A stretch of DNA of 64,000 bases from Luteimicrobium subarcticum (GTDB lineage: Bacteria > Actinomycetota > Actinomycetes > Actinomycetales > Cellulomonadaceae), in the NCBI RefSeq assembly GCF_002798015.1, contig NZ_PGTZ01000008.1, positions 310,001 through 374,000 of the forward strand, in the 5' to 3' direction. Numbering within the stretch: the stretch's first letter is position 1; each line of letters begins with the position of its first letter. Below the pieces are notes generated by a model that saw nothing but the letters and a program-made list of their open reading frames with translations, made no database searches and was not told where the DNA came from. A program made the position numbers and the translations under genes. This document shows, in pieces, positions 1 to 8,492 of this stretch.

Positions 1-1379
1 CGGACCGTGCGGTGCGCCCCCGCGAGGAACGCCTCGAGCCGCGCGGCGACGTCCTGCGCCTGCTCGTAGCGCTCGTCCGCGGACAGCACGGCGAGGCGCT
101 CAGACAGCGCGTCGACCACGGGGGAGGGGTCGACCACGAGGGCGTCGCGCACCCGGCCGACGACGGCGTCGTACTCCGCGCGCACCGCGGAGCCGGTGTC
201 CACGCACGGCCCGGCGCAGCGGCCGAGGTCGAGCAGCACGCACGACGACGCTCCCGGGCCGGCCGTGGCGGGCAGGCGGCGCGCGCACTGCCGCAGCGGG
301 AGGGCCTCGTGGACGGCGTCGACGGCGGCGAGCGCCTGCGAGCGCGAGGCGAACGGCCCGACGTGCGCCTCGGTGCGGCCGTCGCTCTCGGGGCGGACCT
401 CGCGCACGACCGACAGGCGGGGGAACGGCTCGCTGGTGAGCCGGACCCAGGTCATCCGCTCGGGGTGGCGCGAGCGCCGGTTGTACCGCGGCTCGTGCTG
501 GGCGATGAGCCGCAGCTCGCGGACCTGCGCCTCGAGGGTGGTGCCGCACGGCACGACGGACACGGACGACGCGATGCGGACCATCTCGGTGATGCGCCGC
601 CGCTTCTCGGCCGCGGTGAAGTACTGCCGGACTCGCTTGCGGACGTTCGTGGACGTGCCGACGTACAGCACCTCGCCGTCCGGAGCGTGGAACAGGTAGA
701 CGCCGGGCCCCTCGGGCAGCCCGTCGGCGAGGTGCCGCTTGCGCCGGACCTCGACGGGCACGGGGTCGGTGGCGTTCGCGAGGTCCTCGAGATGGGTGAC
801 ACCGAAGGCGGCGTGCCGCTCGAGCAGCGCGTGCAGCACGTCGACGGTGGCGCGGGCGTCGGCCAGCGCCCGGTGCTCGGGCGTCACGGTGGCCCGGAAG
901 AGGGCGGCGAGCGTCGACAGCTTGTGGTTGGGCGCCTCCTCGCGCGTCACCACGCGGCGCGCCAGCGGCACCGTGTCGACCACCTGGAAACCCGGCCACG
1001 CGTACCCGTGCGCTCGAGCGGCGGCCTTGAGGAACCCGACGTCGAACGGGGCGTTGTGCGCCACGAGGACGCTGCCGCGCGCGAACTCCAGGAACGCCGG
1101 CAGGACGGCCTCGATCCGCGGAGCGCCCTGCACCATCGCCGTCGTGATCCCCGTGAGCCGGGCGATGAACGCCGGCACGGGCCGCCCGGGGTCGACCAGG
1201 GTCTGGAACTCGCCGAGGATCTCCCCGCCGCGGACCTTGACAGCGCCGATCTCGGTGATGCCGCTGTCGCCGACCGCCGCTCCCGTGGTCTCCAGGTCCA
1301 CGACGACGAACGTCACGTCGGCCAGCGGGGTGCCGAGGTCGTCGAGGGTGGGCTGGTAGCTCGTCGGGACCATCGGCAT
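1..1379 (-). CDS. DEDDh exonuclease / GIY-YIG nuclease fusion (3' end outside window)
   Basis: The protein joins an N-terminal DnaQ-like 3'-5' exonuclease to a UvrC-like GIY-YIG domain, a known actinobacterial family probably acting in DNA repair. Seen: Exo I 'VVVDLETTG', Exo II 'VLVAHNAPFDVGF', Exo III 'HRALADARAT' (the DEDDh acids and His), then the GIY-YIG core 'GPGVYLFHAPDGEVLYVGTS' with 'NVRKRVRQY' after it. About 459 residues are present; the frame is open to the window edge, so the C-terminus is missing. The ATG at 1379 is chosen because homology starts soon after it; a GTG at 1388 is possible. It lies 62 nt downstream of the acyl-CoA synthetase stop, on the same strand. Substrate specificity cannot be read from the sequence. 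Confidence 0.85.
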   Translation of the reverse strand, partial: MPMVPTSYQPTLDDLGTPLADVTFVVVDLETTGAAVGDSGITEIGAVKVRGGEILGEFQTLVDPGRPVPAFIARLTGITTAMVQGAPRIEAVLPAFLEFARGSVLVAHNAPFDVGFLKAAARAHGYAWPGFQVVDTVPLARRVVTREEAPNHKLSTLAALFRATVTPEHRALADARATVDVLHALLERHAAFGVTHLEDLANATDPVPVEVRRKRHLADGLPEGPGVYLFHAPDGEVLYVGTSTNVRKRVRQYFTAAEKRRRITEMVRIASSVSVVPCGTTLEAQVRELRLIAQHEPRYNRRSRHPERMTWVRLTSEPFPRLSVVREVRPESDGRTEAHVGPFASRSQALAAVDAVHEALPLRQCARRLPATAGPGASSCVLLDLGRCAGPCVDTGSAVRAEYDAVVGRVRDALVVDPSPVVDALSERLAVLSADERYEQAQDVAARLEAFLAGAHRTV

Positions 1380-1441
1380 GACGGGCACGCTAGGCGGCGC
1401 CACCCACACGGCTCCCGCGCGCGGCCGCGTCGGCGGCCGGG

Positions 1442-3259
1442 TCAGAGGCCGTGCTGCGACGCGTCGCCGTAGAGCGCGTCCACCTCGGCCGCGAAGTCGC
1501 GCAGCACGAGCGCACGCTTCACCTTGAGCGACGGGGTGAGGTACTCGTTCTCGATCGTGAAGTCGGTCGTCAGCACGCGGGTCTTGCGGATCGACTCGGC
1601 GCGTGAGACCGCCTCGTTCGCCCGGTCGACGGCCGCCTGGAGCGACGCGAGGACCGCGGGGTCGGTCGCGGCCTGCTCGACGGTCAGCCCGGGGCGGCCG
1701 TGCGCGGCGCACCACGCGGGCAGGGACTCGGGGTCGAGCGTGATGAGTGCGCCGACGAACGGTCGGCCGTCGCCGACCACCACGCACTGGCTCACGAGCG
1801 CGTGCGCTCGCACCCGGTCCTCGAGGACGGCCGGGGCGACGTTCTTGCCGCCCGCGGTCACGATGATCTCCTTCTTGCGGCCCGTGATGCGGAGGAGGCC
1901 GTCCGCGTCGAGCGAGCCCAGGTCGCCGGTGCGGAACCAGCCGTCGTCGAACGCCTCGGCGGTGGCCTGCGGGTTCTGGTGGTACCCGCTGAACACGCCC
2001 ACGCCCCGGACGAGGATCTCCCCGTCGTCGTCGACGCGCACCGCCGTGCCCGGCAGGGGCGGTCCCACCGTGCCGACGACCACGTGGTCGGGCACGTTGA
2101 CAGACAGCGGCGCGGTGGTCTCGGTGAGGCCGTACCCCTCCAGGACGGTCACGCCGACGCTGCGGTAGAAGTGGCTGAGCCGCTCGCCGAGCGGCGCGCC
2201 GCCCGAGATCGCCCACCGGTTCTGCCCGCCGAGCACGGCACGCAGCCGGCCGAGCACCAGCCGGTCGGCGACGCCGTGTCGCGCCTTCAGCACGACGCCG
2301 GGGCCACCCGGCGTGTCGAGCGCGCGCGACCACGCGATCCCGGTTGCGACGGCCCAGTGGAAGACGCGGCGCTTGGCGCGCCCGCCGAGGGCCGCTGTCT
2401 GCTCCGCGGAGTTGTAGACCTTCTCGAACACGCGCGGCACGGCGAGCAGGAACGTCGGACGGAACGTGCCGAGGTCCTCGACGAGCGTGCCGGCACCCGG
2501 GGCGTGGCCCAGCACGGCGCCCGCGGGGAGCACCACGACGGCGATGAACCGGGCGAACACGTGCGCCATGGGCATGAAGAGCAGGGTGCGCGAGCCCGGG
2601 CCGAGGACCTCGTGCATGCGTGCCGCCGCGTTGAGGCACAGCTCGACGAAGTTGCCGTGGGTGAGCTCGGCGCCCTTGGGGCGCCCGGTCGTGCCCGACG
2701 TGTAGATCACCGTGGCGAGCGTCGACGTGCGCGCGAGGGCCGACCGTCCCGGGATCTCGTCGCCCGGGACGTCGGTGCCGTCGGCGACGAGCTGGTCGAG
2801 CGCGCCGTCGGCGAGCACGAGGACGTCGTCGAGCGCGGGCGCGTCGAAGCGGGCCGCGTCGGCGGTCGCGGCCATGGCGGCGTCCTCGACGACCAGGAGC
2901 CGGACGCCGGCGTCCGAGAGGATCCAGGCGACCTGCTCCGCGCTCGACGTCTCGTAGAGCGGGACGGGGACGAGCGCGGCGGCCCAGCAAGCCCAGTCGA
3001 GGATCGACCACTCGAGGGACGTGTGCGCCATGACGCCCACCCGGTCGCCGGGGGCGAGGCCGCGCGCGACCAGGCCCTTCGCGACGGCGTCCGCCCGCTC
3101 CTTGACCTGGCGTGCGCTCAGGGCCTGCCACGTGCCGTCGGGGAGCTTCTGCTCGAACAGCGGACCGTCGGGGTCACGCTCCGCACGGTCGGCGAGGAAC
3201 CGGTTAAGGTTCATCGACGGGTCGACGTCGACCAGCGGTCGTGTCTCGGACTCCTGCAC
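1442..3259 (-). CDS. Long-chain fatty acid--CoA ligase (AMP-forming, FadD15-like)
   Basis: Member of the ANL adenylate-forming superfamily; it activates fatty acids to acyl-CoA via acyl-AMP. About 605 aa, the usual length for the FadD15/long-chain group. Seen: P-loop 'VIYTSGTTGRPKGAELTHGN', 'GYGLTETTAP' (A5), 'GWFRTGDLGSLD' (A7) and 'ITGRKKEIIVTAGGKNVAP' (A8, hinge and nucleotide contacts). The frame is open back to 3421, but conserved sequence begins at 'QESETRP'. I take the GTG at 3259, preceded by GGAG; a GTG at 3265 is an alternative. A TAGACT -10-like box lies about 40 nt upstream. The exact chain-length preference is unknown. Confidence 0.9.
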   Translation of the reverse strand: MQESETRPLVDVDPSMNLNRFLADRAERDPDGPLFEQKLPDGTWQALSARQVKERADAVAKGLVARGLAPGDRVGVMAHTSLEWSILDWACWAAALVPVPLYETSSAEQVAWILSDAGVRLLVVEDAAMAATADAARFDAPALDDVLVLADGALDQLVADGTDVPGDEIPGRSALARTSTLATVIYTSGTTGRPKGAELTHGNFVELCLNAAARMHEVLGPGSRTLLFMPMAHVFARFIAVVVLPAGAVLGHAPGAGTLVEDLGTFRPTFLLAVPRVFEKVYNSAEQTAALGGRAKRRVFHWAVATGIAWSRALDTPGGPGVVLKARHGVADRLVLGRLRAVLGGQNRWAISGGAPLGERLSHFYRSVGVTVLEGYGLTETTAPLSVNVPDHVVVGTVGPPLPGTAVRVDDDGEILVRGVGVFSGYHQNPQATAEAFDDGWFRTGDLGSLDADGLLRITGRKKEIIVTAGGKNVAPAVLEDRVRAHALVSQCVVVGDGRPFVGALITLDPESLPAWCAAHGRPGLTVEQAATDPAVLASLQAAVDRANEAVSRAESIRKTRVLTTDFTIENEYLTPSLKVKRALVLRDFAAEVDALYGDASQHGL

Positions 3260-3296
3260 GGGCACTCCATCGTCGAGAGCAAGCGGGGCGCGCGGA

Positions 3297-3302
3297 AGTC
3301 TA
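3297..3302 (-). promoter_or_regulatory. Putative -10 box of the acyl-CoA ligase gene
   Basis: TAGACT on the minus strand, about 40 nt before the chosen GTG. It fits the actinobacterial TANNNT -10. No convincing -35 is seen. The 182-nt gap to the divergent glucokinase gene also holds a run of eight C at about 3329. Confidence 0.4.
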
Positions 3303-3441
3303 CCGACGCACGGCGCGTCGGCCACGAAGACCCCCCCCGTGGACCGACCCGCAGGGACCGCTGCGCGCGTCGCCGCCCGTCGCCCACACGACCCGCGTCC
3401 GGCTCGCTCGCCGGACCGCACCGCACACGTAAGGACGGACC

Positions 3442-4389
3442 ATGCACGCAGTCGGCGTCGACATCGGTGGCACCAAGATCGCGGCCGGGGTGGTGGACGA
3501 GGAGGGACGCATCCTCGCCAAGACCCGCCGTTCGACGTCCCCGGACGACGTCGCGAGCATCGACCGCGCGATCGCCGAGGTGTACGAGGAGTTCTCGGAG
3601 CAGTACGCGGTCGGCGCCGTCGGCGTCGCCGCCGCGGGCTTCGTGAGCACGGATCGCAACACGGTGCTGTTCGCGCCGAACATCGCGTGGCGCGACCACG
3701 CGATCGGCGACGCGGTGCGCGGGCTCGTCGGTGCCGACGTGCGCGTCGTGGTCGAGAACGACGCGAACGCCGCGGGCTGGGCCGAGTTCCGGTTCGGCGC
3801 GGGCCGTGACGCCGCCGACATGCTGATGCTCACGATCGGCACGGGTCTGGGCGGCGCGGTCGTCACGGACGGCAAGCTCGTGCGCGGCCGCTGGGGCTTC
3901 GCCGCCGAGGTCGGCCACGTGCGCGTCGTGCCGGACGGCCACGTGTGCGGGTGCGGCCACAACGGCTGCTGGGAGCAGTACGCGTCCGGCTCGGCGCTGG
4001 TGCGCGAGGCGCGGGCCGCGGCCGTGGCCGACCCCGCCCGTGCGGCCGACCTGCTGCGTCGCGCCGGGGGCGACCCGCACGCCGTGAGCGGTCCGGACGT
4101 GACAGCCGCGGCGGAGGCCGGCGACGAGCTCGCCCGGGCGCTCATCGCGGAGCTGGGCCGCTGGATCGGCGAGGGCGCCGCGTCGATGGCGGCGGTGCTC
4201 GACCCGGAGATCGTCGTGGTGGGCGGTGGCGTGGCCGACGCGGGCGACCTGCTGTTCCCCTCCGTGAACGCCGGCTTCCTGGCGCAGCTCTCGGCGCGCG
4301 GGCACCGGCCGGAGGCGCCGATCGTCGGGGCGACGCTCGGCAACGACGCGGGCATCGTCGGCGCGGCCGACCTTGCTCGTCAGGACTGA
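3442..4389 (+). CDS. glk: ROK-family glucokinase
   Basis: Phosphorylates glucose (possibly also related hexoses or N-acetylhexosamines) to the 6-phosphate in the cytoplasm. 315 aa, typical for ROK glucokinase. Seen: phosphate-binding 'VDIGGTKIAAGVV' (residues 6-18), sugar-binding/catalytic 'VENDANAAGWAEF' with Asp107 as probable base, 'TIGTGLGGA', 'EVGHV' (His159), and the ROK zinc motif 'CGCGHNGCWEQ' (Cys169, Cys171, Cys176). No N-terminal helix-turn-helix is present, so this is an enzyme and not a ROK repressor. An AAGGA Shine-Dalgarno precedes the ATG. It is followed by a repeat and a strong hairpin shared with the convergent downstream gene. Confidence 0.9.
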   Translation: MHAVGVDIGGTKIAAGVVDEEGRILAKTRRSTSPDDVASIDRAIAEVYEEFSEQYAVGAVGVAAAGFVSTDRNTVLFAPNIAWRDHAIGDAVRGLVGADVRVVVENDANAAGWAEFRFGAGRDAADMLMLTIGTGLGGAVVTDGKLVRGRWGFAAEVGHVRVVPDGHVCGCGHNGCWEQYASGSALVREARAAAVADPARAADLLRRAGGDPHAVSGPDVTAAAEAGDELARALIAELGRWIGEGAASMAAVLDPEIVVVGGGVADAGDLLFPSVNAGFLAQLSARGHRPEAPIVGATLGNDAGIVGAADLARQD

Positions 4390-4420
4390 CCAGCTCGTCA
4401 GGGCTGACCCGCTCGTCAGG
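4375..4420. repeat. 18-bp tandem repeat spanning the glucokinase stop
   Basis: Two and a half copies of an 18-nt unit beginning gctcgtcagg. The unit length is a multiple of three, so the TGA at 4387 recurs in the same frame at 4405. This looks like a small tandem duplication over the gene end. Confidence 0.7.
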
Positions 4421-4452
4421 CCCGGGTGCCGTCAGACGACGGCGCCCGGGCC
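4419..4452. terminator. Hairpin terminator between convergent genes
   Basis: A 15-bp stem (4419-4433 with 4438-4452, one G.T wobble) around a 4-nt AGAC loop. It overlaps the 3' end of the minus-strand membrane-protein gene, so it can serve both directions. There is no clear U tract, which is common in high-GC actinobacteria. Confidence 0.65.
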
Positions 4453-4935
4453 GTCGTCGTCCTGGCGTTCGTGCGGCATGCGCCACACCAGCACCGCGAT
4501 GCCGGCGAGGAACAGCACGCCACCGATCGCGCCGACCAGCCGCGGGAACGGGCGCACGACGAGCAGCAGCACGAACAGGACGGCGGGGACGCCCGCCACC
4601 GCGCCCCAGGCGAGGTTCTTGAGCGGGTCGCGTCCCAGGACGGGCGGCGGCTCGGGCGGCTGGTAGTGCGACTCCGCCTCTTCGAGCGCCTCGACCTCGT
4701 CGGACGCGGGCCAGTCCCGGGGGCCCGGCGTGCGGACCCACGGCGCGACGTCGAAGGTCCCCCACCCGGCGGACGGCGCACCGGGACCGGGACGGCCCTC
4801 GGCATCGTCGACGCTCCCGTCGACCTGGAGGTCGGCGACGAGCTCGTGCCAGCGTTCGTCGGCCCAGGCATCGGTCCACGTGGACTCGTCGTGCGCGTCG
4901 TCGCGCGGTGTCGGCGTGCCGTTGGGATCGGACAT
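4432..4935 (-). CDS. Conserved hypothetical membrane protein, two C-terminal TM segments
   Basis: 167 aa of unknown function. The first about 95 residues are hydrophilic and acidic (Asp/Glu/Trp-rich, starting MSDPNGTPTP). Two hydrophobic segments follow, around 'AVLFVLLLVV' and 'AIGGVLFLAGIAVLVW', with a short acidic tail, so a cytoplasmic N-domain anchored by a hairpin of two helices is likely. The ATG at 4935 is supported by TAGAGT exactly 6 nt upstream, giving a leaderless message. It is divergent from the acyltransferase and convergent with glucokinase. I do not recognise a named domain. Confidence 0.75.
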   Translation of the reverse strand: MSDPNGTPTPRDDAHDESTWTDAWADERWHELVADLQVDGSVDDAEGRPGPGAPSAGWGTFDVAPWVRTPGPRDWPASDEVEALEEAESHYQPPEPPPVLGRDPLKNLAWGAVAGVPAVLFVLLLVVRPFPRLVGAIGGVLFLAGIAVLVWRMPHERQDDDGPGAVV

Positions 4936-4941
4936 GGAACC

Positions 4942-4947
4942 ACTCTA
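4942..4947 (-). promoter_or_regulatory. Leaderless promoter -10 (TAGAGT)
   Basis: TAGAGT on the minus strand, followed by 6 nt and the ATG at 4935. Transcription starting about 7 nt downstream of the box would begin at the start codon. Confidence 0.6.
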
Positions 4948-4997
4948 GAGTCGTCGGGACGTCGCGGAAGGGTCCGCGGCACCGGAAGGCGGACGAC

Positions 4998-5804
4998 GTG
5001 TACTACTGGCTGCTCAAGAACGTGCTCGTGGGGCCGTTCCTGCGGCTCGCCTTTCGTCCGTGGTCGCGTGGGGCCGAGCACGTCCCGGCCGAGGGCCCCG
5101 CGATCCTCGCGAGCAACCACCTGGCCGTCATCGACTCGTTCGTGCTGCCGCTGACGATCCGCCGCAAGGTCCAGTTCCTCGGCAAGTCGGACTACTTCAC
5201 GGGCTCCGGGTTCAAGGGCCGGCTCGTCGCGGGCTTCATGCGCGGCGTCGGAACCGTGCCCGTCGACCGCAGCGGCGGCCGGGCCGCGGAGGCGGCCCTG
5301 CTCACAGGCAAGCAGATCCTCGCCGGCGGTGACCTGCTGGGCATCTACCCGGAGGGCACGCGCAGCCCGGACGGCCGCCTGCACCGCGGCAAGACGGGCG
5401 TCGCCCGGCTCGCGATCGAGACCGGGGCGCCCGTGATCCCCGTCGCGATGGTCGGGACGGCCGAGGCGCAGCCGATCGGCCGCAAGGTGCCTCGGCCCGT
5501 CAAGATCGGGGTCGTCTACGGCGAGCCCCTGGACTTCTCGCGGTACCAGGGCATGGAGGACGACCGCTTCATCCTGCGGTCGGTGGCCGACGAGATCGTC
5601 TACGCGATCCTCGAGCTCTCGGGCCAGGAGTACGTCGACATCTACGCGGCGACGGCGAAGGCGCGGATCGCCCAGGGCTTCGCGGTCGACGCGGGCCAGG
5701 TGCACGCCCCGGCGGCCCCCGGTGGACGACCCGTCCCGGAGGTCGCGTCCGACGCCGCGACCGGTCCGCGGGACGCGCCCGACGCGGTCGCGCCGCGTCA
5801 GTAG
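4998..5804 (+). CDS. 1-acyl-sn-glycerol-3-phosphate acyltransferase (PlsC-like)
   Basis: Predicted to transfer an acyl group to lysophosphatidic acid in phospholipid synthesis at the inner membrane face. 268 aa. Seen: motif I 'NHLAVID' (catalytic His41 and Asp46), 'FMRGVGTVPVDR' (motif II region), motif III 'YPEGTRSPDG' (about residues 118-126), and 'GAPVIPVAM' (motif IV). The frame is open further upstream, but I choose the GTG at 4998 because conserved sequence 'YYWLLKNVLVGP' begins there and GGAAGG lies 8 nt upstream. The tail after residue about 230 is low-complexity Ala/Pro/Asp. It overlaps the -10 box of the following phosphofructokinase gene. Confidence 0.85.
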   Translation: MYYWLLKNVLVGPFLRLAFRPWSRGAEHVPAEGPAILASNHLAVIDSFVLPLTIRRKVQFLGKSDYFTGSGFKGRLVAGFMRGVGTVPVDRSGGRAAEAALLTGKQILAGGDLLGIYPEGTRSPDGRLHRGKTGVARLAIETGAPVIPVAMVGTAEAQPIGRKVPRPVKIGVVYGEPLDFSRYQGMEDDRFILRSVADEIVYAILELSGQEYVDIYAATAKARIAQGFAVDAGQVHAPAAPGGRPVPEVASDAATGPRDAPDAVAPRQ

Positions 5805-5807
5805 ACT
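5802..5807 (+). promoter_or_regulatory. Putative -10 box for the pfp-aroG operon
   Basis: TAGACT overlapping the acyltransferase stop codon. It would give an untranslated leader of about 78 nt before the ATG at 5892. No -35 is recognisable. Confidence 0.4.
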
Positions 5808-5891
5808 GCAGACCGATCCCCGGCGCGGACCCTTCCCGCGCCACCCGGCAGCCGCGCCCGCGGTCGGCTGCCCTGACGAGAGGTTGGTCGC

Positions 5892-7109
5892 ATGTCGGTC
5901 CGTCGTGTCGCGCTGCTCACTGCAGGCGGCTTCGCCCCGTGCCTGTCCTCGGCCGTGGGCGGCCTCATCGAGCGGTACACAGAGCTCGCGCCCGAGGTCG
6001 AGATCATCGCCTACCAGTACGGCTACCACGGTCTGCTCACGGGCACGAAGGTCGTCGTCGACGACGAGGCCCGCAAGAAGGCCGGCGTGCTCCACCGCTT
6101 CGGCGGCTCGCCCATCGGCAACTCGCGCGTCAAGCTCACGAACGCCGCCGACTGCGTCAAGCGCGGCCTCGTCCAGGAGGGCCAGGACCCGCTGCAGGTC
6201 GCCGCGGAGCAGCTCAAGGCCGACGGCGTCGACGTCCTGCACACCATCGGTGGCGACGACACCAACACGACGGCCGCCGACCTCGCCGCGTACCTGCACG
6301 AGAACGGCTACGAGCTGACCGTCGTCGGGCTGCCCAAGACGATCGACAACGACGTGGTCCCGATCCGTCAGTCGCTCGGTGCCTGGACCGCCGCCGAGGA
6401 GGCCGCGCACTTCGCCGCCAACGTCATCGGCGAGCACCGCAGCGGGCCGCGCATGCTCATCGTCCACGAGGTCATGGGTCGGCACTGCGGGTGGCTCACC
6501 GCGGCCGCCGCGCAGAAGTACCGCGAGTGGCTCGACCTGCAGGAGTGGGTGCCGTCGATCGGCCTCAGCAAGGACCGCTGGGACGTGCACGCGGTGTTCC
6601 TGCCGGAGCTGGCCCTGGACATCGATGCGGAGGCGGAGCGCCTCAAGACGATCATGGACGAGCGCGGCAACGTCAACATCTTCCTGTCCGAGGGTGCGGG
6701 CATGCACGAGATCGTCGCGCAGCTCGAGGCCGCGGGCGAGACCGTGGAGCGCGACCCGTTCGGTCACGTCAAGCTCGACACCGTGAACCCCGGCCAGTGG
6801 TTCGCCAAGCAGTTCGCCGCCAAGTTGGGCGCCGAGAAGGTCATGGTCCAGAAGTCCGGCTACTACTCGCGCGCCGCTGCCGCGAACGCCGAGGACCTGC
6901 GTCTCATCAAGTCCATGACGGACCTCGCGGTCGACTGCGCGTTCCGCGGCGAGTCGGGCGTCATCGGCCACGACGAGGAGAACGGCGACCGGCTGTCCGC
7001 GATCGCGTTCCCGCGCATCGCGGGCGGCAAGCCGTTCGACGTGTCGCAGCAGTGGTTCGGCGACCTCCTCGCCGGCATCGGTCAGCCCCTGGTCGCGGCG
7101 ACGGCATGA
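5892..7109 (+). CDS. pfp: Diphosphate--fructose-6-phosphate 1-phosphotransferase
   Basis: Reversibly phosphorylates fructose 6-phosphate with pyrophosphate instead of ATP, in glycolysis and gluconeogenesis. 405 aa. Seen: N-terminal 'LLTAGGFAPCLSSAVGG', 'GGDDTNTTAADLA' with the second Asp that marks PPi-dependent enzymes (ATP enzymes have Gly), 'LPKTIDNDVVPI' carrying the catalytic Lys-Thr-Ile-Asp-Asn-Asp set, and 'EVMGRHCGWL'. The substrate assignment follows from GGDD plus PKTIDND as known for group II PFKs. The stop codon overlaps the aroG start (ATGA), so the two are probably translationally coupled. Confidence 0.92.
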   Translation: MSVRRVALLTAGGFAPCLSSAVGGLIERYTELAPEVEIIAYQYGYHGLLTGTKVVVDDEARKKAGVLHRFGGSPIGNSRVKLTNAADCVKRGLVQEGQDPLQVAAEQLKADGVDVLHTIGGDDTNTTAADLAAYLHENGYELTVVGLPKTIDNDVVPIRQSLGAWTAAEEAAHFAANVIGEHRSGPRMLIVHEVMGRHCGWLTAAAAQKYREWLDLQEWVPSIGLSKDRWDVHAVFLPELALDIDAEAERLKTIMDERGNVNIFLSEGAGMHEIVAQLEAAGETVERDPFGHVKLDTVNPGQWFAKQFAAKLGAEKVMVQKSGYYSRAAAANAEDLRLIKSMTDLAVDCAFRGESGVIGHDEENGDRLSAIAFPRIAGGKPFDVSQQWFGDLLAGIGQPLVAATA

Positions 7110-8461
7110 CCGTGAGCGCTCCCGGCGTCGGGACGGACGTCACCGGGCTGGACTCGTACCGCGACCGGGTCGCGTTGCAGCAGCCGACCTGGCCCGACGC
7201 CGGGGCGCTCGCGGCCGCGACGGCCGAGCTGGCTGCTGCGGCGCCGCTCGTGGTGCCTTCGGCCGCAGACCACGTGCGGGACCGGCTCGCCGCCGTGACC
7301 CGGGGCGAGGCGTTCCTGCTCCAGGGCGGCGACTGCGCCGAGTCGTTCGCGGAGGCCAGCGTCGAGCGGGTCCGCAACAAGGTCCGCACCATCCTCCAGA
7401 TGGCGGTCGTGCTCACGTACGGCGCCTCGATGCCCGTCGTGAAGATGGGACGGATGGCGGGCCAGTACGCCAAGCCGCGCAGCTCCGACACGGAGACGCG
7501 CGACGGGGTGACCCTCCCGGCCTACCGCGGCGACATGGTCAACGCCTTCGAGTTCTCCGAGGCGTCGCGCATCCCGGACCCGCAGCGCCTCGTGCAGGCC
7601 TACCGGATCTCGGGCGCGACCCTCAACGTGGTGCGCGCCCTCACCGAGGGCGGGTTCGCCGACCTGCGCCGGGTGCACGAGTGGAACCAGGGGTTCATGC
7701 AGAACCCCGCCTACGCGCGCTACGAGTCGACGGCCGCCGAGATCGACCGCGCCATCCGGTTCATGGACGCCTGCGGCGCGGACTTCGATGCGCTGCGCAC
7801 CGTCGAGTTCTTCGTCGCGCACGAGGCGCTCCTGCTCGACTACGAGCGCGCGCTCTCGCGTGTCGACCCGCGCACCGGCGCCGCGTACGACACGTCCGGC
7901 CACTTCCTGTGGATCGGCGAGCGCACGCGTCAGCTCGACGGCGCGCACGTCGAGTTCCTCTCGCGCGTGGCCAACCCGATCGGTGTGAAGCTCGGCCCGA
8001 CCACGGCGCCGGACGACGCGCTGCGCCTCATGGACCGCCTCAACCCCGACGGCGTCGCGGGCCGGCTCACGTTCGTGGCGCGCATGGGGGCGGGGAAGGT
8101 CCGCGAGGCCCTGCCGGCGCTCGTCGAGGCCGTCCGCCGCGACGGCCGACCCGTGGTGTGGGTCACCGACCCGATGCACGGCAACACCATCACGTCCGAC
8201 TCGGGCTACAAGACCCGCCGGTTCGGTGACGTGCTGGACGAGGTCGCGGGCTTCTTCGAGGTGCACCGCGCCCACGGCACGGTGCCCGGCGGCCTGCACG
8301 TCGAGCTCACCGGCGACGACGTCACCGAGGTGCTCGGCGGGTCGGAAGAGATCGACGACGCCGGGCTCGCCCGCCGCTACGAGACCCTCGTGGACCCGCG
8401 GCTCAACCACCAGCAGTCGCTCGAGATGGCGTTCCAGGTCGCGGAGATGCTCCGGGTCTGA
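7106..8461 (+). CDS. aroG: Class II 3-deoxy-7-phosphoheptulonate synthase
   Basis: Condenses phosphoenolpyruvate with erythrose 4-phosphate, the first step of the shikimate pathway. 451 aa, the usual class II (plant/actinobacterial) length. Seen: 'FLLQGGDCAESF' with the metal-binding Cys, 'VVKMGRMAGQYAKPRS', 'FFVAHEALLLDYERAL', 'GVKLGPTT' and 'WVTDPMHGNTITS' with metal and substrate ligands. The ATG at 7106 overlaps the pfp stop. In M. tuberculosis aroG likewise lies close to pknL and Rv2175c, as it does here. It converges with the kinase gene across a 27-nt gap. Confidence 0.93.
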   Translation: MTVSAPGVGTDVTGLDSYRDRVALQQPTWPDAGALAAATAELAAAAPLVVPSAADHVRDRLAAVTRGEAFLLQGGDCAESFAEASVERVRNKVRTILQMAVVLTYGASMPVVKMGRMAGQYAKPRSSDTETRDGVTLPAYRGDMVNAFEFSEASRIPDPQRLVQAYRISGATLNVVRALTEGGFADLRRVHEWNQGFMQNPAYARYESTAAEIDRAIRFMDACGADFDALRTVEFFVAHEALLLDYERALSRVDPRTGAAYDTSGHFLWIGERTRQLDGAHVEFLSRVANPIGVKLGPTTAPDDALRLMDRLNPDGVAGRLTFVARMGAGKVREALPALVEAVRRDGRPVVWVTDPMHGNTITSDSGYKTRRFGDVLDEVAGFFEVHRAHGTVPGGLHVELTGDDVTEVLGGSEEIDDAGLARRYETLVDPRLNHQQSLEMAFQVAEMLRV

Positions 8462-8492
8462 CCGGCGCGCACGTCGTCGACGGCCGGGTCAG
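8458..8492. terminator. Imperfect inverted repeat joining the two convergent stops
   Basis: CTGACCGGC (8458-8466) pairs with GGCCGGGTCAG (8482-8492) apart from a bulge, around a 15-nt loop. It includes both stop codons. It may act as a bidirectional terminator; there is no U tract. Confidence 0.4.

Noticed and set aside
12-1472. Long plus-strand open frame of 486 codons.
   Set aside because: It has Arg/Gly/His-rich low-complexity translation and is antisense to the DEDDh/GIY-YIG gene, whose frame carries clear motifs. It is a GC-rich shadow frame.
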